A DNA stretch of 40,727 nt from an uncultured Clostridia bacterium. GTDB lineage: Bacteria; Bacillota; Clostridia; Christensenellales; Borkfalkiaceae. The notes beneath the pieces were generated by a model that saw nothing but the letters and a program-made list of their open reading frames with translations, ran no database searches and was not told the DNA's origin. Shown piece after piece: positions 1-9,300 of the stretch. Numbering within the stretch: the first letter of the stretch is position 1; each line of letters starts with the position of its first letter. A program made the translations under genes and the position numbers. The stretch covers positions 1-40,727 of the forward strand of contig CANRAI010000002.1 in NCBI GenBank assembly GCA_947628555.1, in the 5' to 3' direction.

Positions 1-890
1 CGCTTGTAATGCTTGACGCGCACGCCGACGAAGTAGGTTTTATGGTGCAGGCAATCAAGCCGGACGGCACCCTCCGTTTTATCCCTTTGGGAAGCTGGAA
101 CGAAAAGGCGCTGCCTTCTTCCAAAGTTCAGCTATATAACGCGGACGGCGCTGCCGTTTCGGGCGTAATTGCGGCTATGTCCCCCCATATGATGACGGCG
201 GAACAGCGCAATGCGCCCGTAAGCTATGATAATCTTACTATCGATATCGGCGCGATGAGCGCGGAAGAGGCGGAAAAAATGGGCGCAAAAGTAGGTATGC
301 CCGTAGTTCCCTTTTCGCAGTTCGAATACTGTAACGGCATTATGTTCGGCAAGGCGTTTGACGACAGGTTAGGCGTGGCAATCGTTCTGGAATTGTTGAG
401 AAAACTGAAAAACGAGAAGTTGGACGTGGATATCGTCGGCGTTATTTCTTCGCAGGAAGAGGTCGGCGACAGGGGGATTGAGGCGGTAACGCACAACGTT
501 AAAGCGGACGCGGCTATCTGCTTCGAGGGCTGCCCCGCCGACGACGTATCCGCTCCCCCGTATATGATTCAGGATAAGTTGAAGGGCGGCGTAATGATAC
601 GCCATATGGATTCCAGCGTAATATGCACGCCCCGCTTTGTGGCGTTCTCCGAAAAGGTCGCGAACGAAAAGGGAATTAAGGTGCAATTTGCAGTAAGAAG
701 GGGCGGCGGAAATAACGGCGCGCATCTGGTGCTAGCAAACGGCGGCACGCCCGTGATAGTCGCGGGCGTGCCCGTAAGATATATCCACACGTTCCACAGC
801 GTTGCGGTTATGGAGGACGTAACCGCCAATATCGATTTGGGCGTTGCGCTCTGCAAGGGTCTGAACGAAAAGACAATAAAGGGCTTTTAA
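1..890 (+). CDS. M42 family metallopeptidase (glutamyl aminopeptidase/endoglucanase-like), 5' end outside window
   Basis: The frame is open to the window edge (L-V-M-L-D-A-H-A-D-E-V-G-F-M-V). The HADEVGFMV, DDRLG and SSQEEVGDRG motifs are typical of M42 peptidases. Confidence 0.9.
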   Translation, partial: LVMLDAHADEVGFMVQAIKPDGTLRFIPLGSWNEKALPSSKVQLYNADGAAVSGVIAAMSPHMMTAEQRNAPVSYDNLTIDIGAMSAEEAEKMGAKVGMPVVPFSQFEYCNGIMFGKAFDDRLGVAIVLELLRKLKNEKLDVDIVGVISSQEEVGDRGIEAVTHNVKADAAICFEGCPADDVSAPPYMIQDKLKGGVMIRHMDSSVICTPRFVAFSEKVANEKGIKVQFAVRRGGGNNGAHLVLANGGTPVIVAGVPVRYIHTFHSVAVMEDVTANIDLGVALCKGLNEKTIKGF

Positions 891-916
891 ATAAATTTTA
901 CTTCAATGTGATAGGA

Positions 917-949
917 AAAGCGGCGCGCAAAGAACTTGCGCGCCGCTTT
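917..949. terminator. Bidirectional hairpin terminator between the convergent peptidase and mnmA genes
   Basis: AAAGCGGCGCGCAA-AGAAC-TTGCGCGCCGCTTT, a 14-bp stem flanked by A and T runs. Confidence 0.8.
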
Positions 950-992
950 AAAAATAAATAAATACATATATTAAATTTTAAAATAGCGGGCG

Positions 993-1198
993 GGTGTGTT
1001 TTAATATATAACTTCCGTTATAACGCCGCCGCCTCGTCGCCGCAAACTTTGGCTTTATGCCGTTTCTTCGCGTAAACGGCAAATTTGCCACGTTGCGGCT
1101 CCTCTTCCCAAAAATTTCGCTATGCTGCAATTTTCGGGAGCCCTATGCCTCGGCGGCGGTGTGTTTTAATATATAACTTCCGTTATAACGCCGCCGCC
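993..1198. repeat. 41-bp direct repeat (993-1033 and 1158-1198) flanking a 124-bp structured insert
   Basis: GGTGTGTTTTAATATATAACTTCCGTTATAACGCCGCCGCC occurs twice, 165 bp apart. The second copy is the 3' end of mnmA. Confidence 0.9.
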
Positions 1199-2242
1199 GA
1201 GGCAGGCGGTTTCGTCGTAAAAAACCGCATATTGCCCCTCGGTTACGGCGCGCTGTTTTTCTTCAAACTCCACAAGCGCCCCGTCGCCTTCAAGCGTAAC
1301 CGTTACTTCTTGTTCGGGCTGGCGGTAGCGGAATTTAGCGTTCACAAACTGCGTACGTATGGGGGTATAGCCTATCCAGTTCAGATTTTTTACTCTGCAC
1401 GCGCGCGAAAAAAGCGGAGTTTCGTCTCCGTGCGAAACATAAAGTACGTTATTAGTCAAATCCTTTTTCACCACGAACCAGCGCCCGTCCTCGCCGCGCC
1501 TGCCGCCCAAATCCAGCCCCTTGCGCTGCCCGAGGGTGTAGTACATCAGCCCGATATGCTCGCCCACGTTTTCGCCGTCCAAAGTCATAATCTTCCCAGG
1601 CTGCGCGGGCAGATAGTTTTGCAAAAATTTGCGGAAGTTCCGCTCCCCGATGAAGCAAATCCCCGTTGAATCCTTTTTCTGCGCGGTGGAAAGATTGAGG
1701 ACGTCCGCAATTTTCCGCACTTCGGACTTGTCAATGTCGGCAAGCGGAAACAATACGTTTTCAAGCTGTTCCTCGCGCACCTGGTTCAAAAAATATGTTT
1801 GGTCTTTCGCCGCGTCCTTAGCTTTTAAAAGCCGCGTTTTGTCGGGTAAGTGTTCGATTTTACAGTAATGCCCCGTAGCAACGAAATCCGCGCCCATATT
1901 CTTCGCGTATTCGCGGAAGGGCCCAAATTTTATCTCACGGTTGCACAAAACGTCGGGATTCGGAGTGCGCCCCGCCGCATATTCGTCGAGAAAATATTTA
2001 AATACTCTTTCTCGGTATTCCCCGGCGAAATTCACGCTATAATAGGGGATATTAAGGGCGGAGCAAACCCGCGCGACGTCTAAAAAATCTTTGTCGGAAT
2101 TGCATGCGCCAGAGGGGTCGGATTCCTCCCAGTTCATCATAAAAAGACCTATTACGTTGTAGCCCTGTTTCTTTAAAAGATATGCGGCGACGGAAGAGTC
2201 CACACCGCCGCTCATACCCATAACCACGGTTTTCGGCGACAT
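1166..2242 (-). CDS. mnmA: tRNA-specific 2-thiouridylase MnmA; start assigned at MSPKTVVMGMSGGVDSSVAA
   Basis: SGGVDSS PP-loop motif, PNPDVLCNREIKF, ATGHY, KDQTYFL and STGICFIGER motifs. The longer ORF start at 2350 would run through the tRNA gene and its promoter. Confidence 0.95.
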   Translation of the reverse strand: MSPKTVVMGMSGGVDSSVAAYLLKKQGYNVIGLFMMNWEESDPSGACNSDKDFLDVARVCSALNIPYYSVNFAGEYRERVFKYFLDEYAAGRTPNPDVLCNREIKFGPFREYAKNMGADFVATGHYCKIEHLPDKTRLLKAKDAAKDQTYFLNQVREEQLENVLFPLADIDKSEVRKIADVLNLSTAQKKDSTGICFIGERNFRKFLQNYLPAQPGKIMTLDGENVGEHIGLMYYTLGQRKGLDLGGRRGEDGRWFVVKKDLTNNVLYVSHGDETPLFSRACRVKNLNWIGYTPIRTQFVNAKFRYRQPEQEVTVTLEGDGALVEFEEKQRAVTEGQYAVFYDETACLGGGVITEVIY

Positions 2243-2292
2243 ATTTATTGCTAATTCTCCTTCAAAACGATTATAACATATTGAAATTAGGT

Positions 2293-2320
2293 TTGCAATT
2301 ATTTTGTTTTGTGTTATAAT
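2293..2320 (+). promoter_or_regulatory. Candidate promoter for the tRNA-Arg gene
   Basis: TTGCAA (2293-2298), N16, TATAAT (2315-2320). Confidence 0.6.
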
Positions 2321-2346
2321 GGATTTGGAATTTGATAGCTTTTTTC

Positions 2347-2422
2347 GCACTCGTAGTCTAATTGGATAAAACAGTGGCCTCCGACGCCGCCATTGTGGGT
2401 TCGAGCCCCGCCGGGTGCACCA
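2347..2422 (+). tRNA. tRNA-Arg, anticodon CCG, with encoded CCA
   Basis: Acceptor GCACTCG/CGGGTGC, anticodon arm GTGGC-CTCCGAC-GCCGC, T arm GTGGG-TTCGAGC-CCCGC, 3' ACCA. The D stem has one C-A mismatch. Confidence 0.88.
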
Positions 2423-2458
2423 GCCCCGCCTCGCCCTTACAAAAGGGCGAGGCGGGGC
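2423..2458 (+). terminator. Strong hairpin immediately after the tRNA CCA
   Basis: GCCCCGCCTCGCCCTT-ACAA-AAGGGCGAGGCGGGGC, a perfect 16-bp stem. Only a weak T tract follows. Confidence 0.75.
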
Positions 2459-2557
2459 TGTTATTAGGGAATCGGGGCGGGCGAGAGGGTGGAAACGCGA
2501 GCGGGAGCGAGCGGTTTGCGCTGATTAGCTCGTAATAGTATTGTCTGATATGCAAAC

Positions 2558-2662
2558 TGAACAGCGCTGTGTGCTGTTCAGTGGGGCGCGCCTTAGGCGG
2601 CGCGCCCCGCCGGGTGTGCCAGCGACAGCAAAACAGCCTTCGTAAGACGGGGGCTGTTTTGC
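2558..2662. other. Cluster of three further perfect hairpins downstream of tRNA-Arg
   Basis: TGAACAGC/GCTGTTCA (2558-2580); GGGGCGCGCC/GGCGCGCCCC (2583-2608); GCAAAACAGCC/GGCTGTTTTGC (about 2628-2662). Confidence 0.7.
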
Positions 2663-2863
2663 GTCTATTATGCGCATTTTGGTATAGAGGGGTGGTAAAA
2701 ATCATAAGCGTTGGTTACGGTCGGCATAAAATAATATATAAATGCACATATATAAAGCATTTTGAAATAGGGGAAGTTAAAAAAAAGATAAAACGGAAGG
2801 CTTAAATTTTTTACCGGTAAAATATGAGTAAAATTTAACCAAAATATTTATAGCTTTCAATAG

Positions 2864-2994
2864 TTGACACGGCGTTATAAAAGTGATAGAATATACATAG
2901 CTATCAGTGTCGGGTTGCGCCGAAAGGCTGTATTTTACGACAAAGTTTGCGGGGAAACGCCCCCAAAAACCAAAAAAATTCAGCCGCGGCGGCT
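2864..2994 (+). promoter_or_regulatory. Leader unit copy 1: promoter plus structured RNA
   Basis: TTGACA (2864-2869)-N17-TAGAAT (2887-2892). Then helix TGTCG/CGACA (2908-2912/2938-2942), GCC-GAAA-GGC hairpin, GTTT..GGGG-AAACG-CCCC..AAAC nested helix, and AGCCG-CGG-CGGCT hairpin (2982-2994). Confidence 0.75.
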
Positions 2995-3065
2995 ATTTGT
3001 GCATACACTATAAAAGAACGTTTACATTGATTTATAAAATTTTGAAATATTGTTCGTTCAAATGG

Positions 3066-3196
3066 TTGACAGGGCATTATAATAGTGATAGAATATATAC
3101 AATTATCCGTATATAGTCACGCCGAAGGGCTGTATTTTTTGACAAGGTTTGCGGGGAAACGCCCCAAAAACCAAAAAAAATTCAGCCGCGGCGGCT
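3066..3196 (+). promoter_or_regulatory. Leader unit copy 2: promoter plus structured RNA
   Basis: TTGACA (3066-3071)-N17-TAGAAT (3089-3094). Then GTCA/TGAC (3116-3119/3140-3143), GCC-GAAG-GGC, GGTTT..GGGG-AAACG-CCCC..AAACC, and AGCCG-CGG-CGGCT (3184-3196). Confidence 0.75.
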
Positions 3197-3309
3197 ATTT
3201 GTTGCATATTACAATATATTAAAACGTTTATTTGATTTTATATAATTTTTTTTATCCAAAAAATGTATAAAAGAATAAAATCAAAAAAAATTCATTGATG
3301 AGGTGAAGT

Positions 3310-6300
3310 ATGAAGATTTGTAGGAAGCTGCTCATTGCATTGCTTTCAACGCTTTGTATAAGCGTTGGAATAGCAGGCATTGCCGCGTGCCACCCTGGCG
3401 ACGACGGCGAGCACACAGACCCGATCGGCGACGAGTATAAAGCCGTCTACAACGTCTATAAAGAGGCGGCTGGCGAAGAAGCCAAGTCCCTCGAAGACTG
3501 GTATGCCGATATCTCCGCGGATATCCAGGCAGTAGGCGAAACCGTAAGCTCGATCGACACGTTGGAATACGACAGCAAGCAATACATAAAAGTAACTTTC
3601 GAAAACGAAAAGTTATATCTCGAACCCCTTGTCGAGGGGGGCGAGCTTGTCGAGTACTCCAATTTTACGCTTAACGTAAAGGACGAGGAGGGCACACAGC
3701 TTACGACTGCCACGCGCGCATACTTAGATATATTCAGCGTCGCGGACGGTCAAAATACAACGCTTTCCACCCTTGCAACCAACGCGTATGGCAGGGTGGA
3801 GTTGTATATACCCGTGCAGACCCCGGCCGTAACCTATTACGTTCAGGTCGATGAACAATCTGCCGAAACGTACGGCATACCTTTGGGTTACGAGCCTGAG
3901 CTTGTCTCCAACGGCGGTTCTCACACCGTAGATGTAACTCTGTACACCCCGGTAACGTACACGATTTCCATTAACGACCACGCGGCAGTAGAGCGCGAGT
4001 ACACAGGCATAAAAGTAAGTCTGCGCTATACTGACGCGGGCAAGGAAGATATAACGGTAGCTTCGGGCGAGTTCGGCGCTGAGGGCGAGGATTTATCGCT
4101 CACGCTTACCCTTCATTCTGGAAGCGGCTACAAAGTTTATGTTGACAACGAAAATCTTCCCGAAAGCTTTGCGCCCGTGGACCCCGTTGAGGCCGACCTT
4201 GAAAAGATGTCCACCACTCTCGAGCTGTATGTCACTAAAAACTACGCCGAGGACGTAATGGAGACCTATTCCGATCCCGTTGAGCAGGAGACACCTTTCG
4301 TCAACGATGTTGAGCTTATAACCTTGCCGGACGCTGCGGCTGAGGTAGAGCTTAAACACGTCGAAGAGGGCGACACCTATACTTATAACAACAAACAGGT
4401 ATTCGTTGCACTCAAATACGTAAGCGCGCTCATAGGCGAAAAGTCCATTTCCCAACTCAACGAAGAGCAGGATGAAAACGACGTATATAAATTTACTTAT
4501 GAAGTGCGCACTAACGATGAGTTAAACCAGTGGACGAGGCACGTTTTTCACGACATGATTGTCGCGTACGCAGAAAAAGCAGACGAAAACGGCTTGTACC
4601 CCCTCAACACCGACTTGTATAAGTTTATTGAGGCTGCGGCAGAATACGAATGGTTTGACCTCGGCGAAAATAACGACAACGCAAGGATTCTTCTTCCCCT
4701 TGTAGTATATAGCGACGACAGGCTTGTACTCGGCTACGAAACGGGCATAAAGACGACAAAACCGGGCAACGTTTACTTTAAGCAGGGCGACCTCGGCGAG
4801 TACGAGAAAATAACCACCGGCTATTACAGGCTCGAAGTAGAGGGAGCAAAGGCGCCCAATTCATATTATTTTACGGGCTCTAGTACAACTGTCGCCTACG
4901 GTTATGTAGAAGACCTTTCGTGCAAATATAAAGGGGTTAACACCTTACGTCGCTATTTCAGATTCTATGAAGAATCAACCGACCCCGATCAGACCCCCAA
5001 AAAGTACGTTACATATATTCAGCTGTTCGAGGGTCAGGAATATATCTATCTGACCACGGGATATACCAGCACGGGATTTACCAACATAAAGCTTACCAAG
5101 CTCGACGTTAAAAACGATAACGACAAGCTGTTGTGGTATACAAATAATAGTAGTGACTCGTTCTATTCAGAGACAAATTTGTGGTCGGACGATATCAGTG
5201 CGGAAACCCTTACGCAATCGCAGCTTCTTTCCACGCCCAATAAAGCGCCCTATGAGAAGGAATATAAAGTTCTCGTATATCCCTATCAATATGTGTCACT
5301 GTCATGGAATGTCGGAGCGGGAACGTCCGCCCAAAGGGCCAATAACTTCTTACAGGCGGCATATCTGTTGGATTTTTCCAACCCGAACTTGACATATACT
5401 ATATCGGTTGAAAATAGTAAAGATGCAAGTGGTGAAGAAAAGTTAGGCAAAGTAACCCGTTGGGCTCCGACACAATATCCTACTAATGAAAACCCGTCCA
5501 GTCCTTGGGGCTATTGGAAATTCGACGCGTATTTAAGCGGCACCGTCGCAGACGGCGTATCAGGCACCAGTACTTTTAAGACTGACTATGTGGCTGTACC
5601 GCTCAGCACCGGCGCAACCAGCAGCTTGAATTCTAAGTTGCCTTTCATCGCGTTCTACCACGGCGGCACCCAAATCGAAGAAGTAACCATAAAGATTAAG
5701 GCGACACCTACAACGACCACCCTATTCTACGACCCGGGCGAGGGCGAAGGCAAGGAGTATTCTGATACGCCTAACACAGCGGCACATACCGTGCTCGACT
5801 TCGACGTACCCGAGCTTAGATATTATTACAAAGGCCATGTCTTTGCGGAATGGAAATATATCGACCCCAAAACAAGTGAGGAAAAAACCATTAAACCCGG
5901 CGAGCAGATAAAGGATACTGGCGGGTATAATAACTACTTCCTTGTAGCGCAATGGGAGGAAGAACGTGCTAATGAAATAGCGGGCAAGCTCGGCATAGGA
6001 GAAGACGGTAAGATTACAAACTTCGTCTTAGACGGCAACGCATATTCAAGTACGGCAATTGGGTTTGCCGAAGGCGTTACCGTGGGCGCATACAAACTTA
6101 CGGCAGAACTCAAAGCCCCGTTTGACGACCTGTACGCCGATTTCCTCGGAGTAGATACTCTGTTCATAAAGGATAAGTCCGTTACGGATAAAAACGTATA
6201 TGTGGCATATCTCAATATTACCGACGTTTCCGAAAAACTTGCATTCCCCACGTACGGTGCGGTGTATAAGGAGCAGAAGGTTGAAATAACTTCGCTCATC

Positions 6301-9300
6301 ATGGAAAAGTTCGATGTTACCCTTGCCGTAGATACGGCTGCGTTCGTACCCGTAAACGCCTATACGACAAAAGAAGGGGCAACGCTTTACAAGGTAAGCC
6401 TCGGCACAATCCCCCAGACCGAAGGCAGTTACAAAATAACTCTCGACTTCGGCACAGAGGGCTTCGATTACCAAGTTAAGGTATTCACCGAAAGCGTCGA
6501 AAAGGATTTCGGCAAAAACCTTACGGGCAATATCGAAATCAATTCTACCGATAAAAACCTTTGGATAATGGGCAACGCCCCGCTATATTTCTCTGACGCT
6601 ATCGTCTCGATTAAGTTGGAGCGCGGCTACCGCATACACTTTGACCTCGACCTTAAAAATAACCCCGACGTCGAGCAAGCGGGCGGAGCAAGCTTAAAAG
6701 CTCCCGCTCCCTACATCGATAAAGTTCCGGGCACGCCGTTCTCCTTCTATGCGAACGCTTCCGCAACCGGCTACACGCTGTGGCGCTGGGAATACAAGAT
6801 AAAGGGCGAAACAAAGAAAGTCTTTTACGGCGAACAGTTCGACATCCCCGCAGGCGAATACGACATTTTGATGACTGCGGTATGGAAAAAGTCCAATGAT
6901 GTAATTTATACACCTGGGACCGGCGCTTGTGTCACCTCGGACCAAGAACTTAACGAAACTAACGGAGCTAAGTTCAGAATAGATACCAAGGGCAGCGATA
7001 CAGAAGATGCCATAACGAGTATAAAATTCACGGTGGCTAATTTCATCGCTACAACAAACTATACGTTATACATGGATTTAGGCACGTCGAAATATAATGG
7101 CATATTCGAATTCACCGGCAGCCCGAGTGTTGGAAATGCTATCTATCAATTTGCGGCTATGCACAGCGATACATTGAGTACGGACGGCCATAATATATTC
7201 GTAGGTTTCTTCTTTGCGGCAGGTAATTTAACGCATACTAAGGGACTCACTATTAATTTTACGCTTGAAAACTACAATAAGGCGAGAGCGTTCGACGACG
7301 TTGAAAAGATAGAAGGCACTGCGTGGTTTGTGCAGAAAGGCAATTCCGCAATAACCCTTAAAGAGGGCGAAAAGAACGGATCCGCAGTTGCGTTAACCGT
7401 ATCCAGCTCTGCTAATAACGCTTACCTGCTCAACTTCGACAGTAAGCTTCTGAGTGGAGCGAAGTTCACTCTCCATGCAAAGTACAATGGCTCGGCTTAC
7501 TATACCATAACAACGCCTCAGCTTTCTGTATATACGTCCGCAACCAGTCATACAGAGACAGAAATGACGGCGGTTGACGGCAAGACAAACGAGTGGACTG
7601 TTGAAATCACCGTCAACGCAATGTCAACTACTTCTTTCAGTCTGTTAAGGACGTCGCTTACAAAGGCGGAGGACGCAGCAGTCACAGGCAAAGCGCAAGT
7701 AGCCGCGATAGACGTATGGCTTGAAAATAAAACGACCCCCGAAGAGGCGGCTAAACAGCTTTCGCCTGACGCGCCTCTACAGGTTGAAGTAAGCAAAACG
7801 CAGCCGGCTACGGTAACGCTTTCCAATAAGGTAGAGAAGAACACATATTACTATGTATGGGCCACATTCGAAGGCGCTGCTCCCGAGGCGGCAATAACGG
7901 TTAAAACCAGCTCCGGCAAAACCCTCGACAAAACCAATAATTTTAAGTTAAGGTATATTTCATTTACCACCAACACAATAACGGTAAGCACTGAATCCGA
8001 ACAGTCTATAAAGCTTACTCTGCATATAGCCGAGTTCAAAGACGAATATTTATGCTATGACAATCAGACAGACGATGGTAGAAACGACTTCACCTTGCCC
8101 GCGAACAAGGGCGAAGTTGACATATACCCGATGTCCGACTTCGGTACAAGTACAACTGCAGCAAAGCGCTACACAATGACGTTTACGTTCCCCGATGGTA
8201 AGGCGCACGATAGCACCGTTATTAAATTCGTTGACCGCAACGGCGTAACCTACACGTTCGATAAGAGTAACAACTGGACAGCCGGCAACATTCATGTAAT
8301 AAACACCAGTCACGGCAAATATTATATGTGGTGCGAGTCGGGCGAAGAGGTAAAAGTTCACGCAACCCTAACGTTAAGTACATCGGTATTTGTAGGCAGC
8401 ACAAGCAGCAACAGCCCCACAATAGAGCTTTCGTCGTCGGTTAAAGAGGTAAAGGGCTACTTTGCGGTAACTAGCGGCGCGCTCGTGCTTGATGGTTCGC
8501 GTGCGTTTAAATTTACGCTTACCCCCACGCAAAGCGATACCACGTCGGCCAACCTGCTGACCATAACCTATAACGGCGACAAGGTGGCTAACTTCGCTCT
8601 TTCGGCTGATCAAAAGTGCTACGAAGCCCTACTGCTTGGCGTAACAAGCGACGCATTTGTAATCAAATACACGGGCAGCAGCGAATTCAGTGCAAAAGCG
8701 AGCGCGGAATATTCGCAGGAAATCTATATTGCCAATAAAACCCCGTCGATATTAGAGAATGAGGCGACAAAGACCGAATTCTTTGCGGCAAACGCAACCA
8801 GCGGAAAGCGCTATATTAAAGTCACGCTGCACGGCGGCACCAAAGATGCGCCTACCTCATTCGATTTCTCGAAGGCTACCGTAACTTTCACGGCATGCGG
8901 CGGCGCATCTGGTAATGAGTCGTTGACTATAACAGGCTTTACAAAGCAGGGCGATAGCAATAATTACGTTGCTTACGCGCTTGCCTTCTGCGGCACCAGC
9001 GACACGAACAAATACTTCAAGATTGCGCTAGGCGGAGTTACGTTAAACACCAAGTATGTTGCGCAGTTTGATAGCTACTATTATGCTGAGATAGGGTCTT
9101 CAATTTGGGGCAGATTCCAATATTTGGGCCAGGGCGAAGACAATGATGAAGTATATTTGAAGCCCGACGGAGAGATTTTAAAGACGGGTAGCAAGTATAT
9201 GCTTATGGTGCCCGAACGCGCAGCCAATTCTTCAATTTCCGTAAAAGACACCTTTACATACACGATAACCTCGGGCGTAAAGGAAACCTCGGTTGTCTTA

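Noticed and set aside
1085-1669. 194-aa plus-strand ORF opposite mnmA
   Set aside because: Shadow frame of mnmA, overlapping the repeat region.
2358-2705. 115-aa minus-strand ORF ending GLVHPAGLEPTMAASEATVLSN
   Set aside because: Reads antisense through the tRNA-Arg gene and the hairpin region; a common spurious annotation.
2864-3196. c-di-GMP or glycine riboswitch
   Set aside because: GCCGAAAGGC and the GNRA loop prompted the idea, but the conserved cores of those classes are absent.
2864-3196. CRISPR array
   Set aside because: Only two long units with no short regular repeat-spacer structure; no cas genes in the window.
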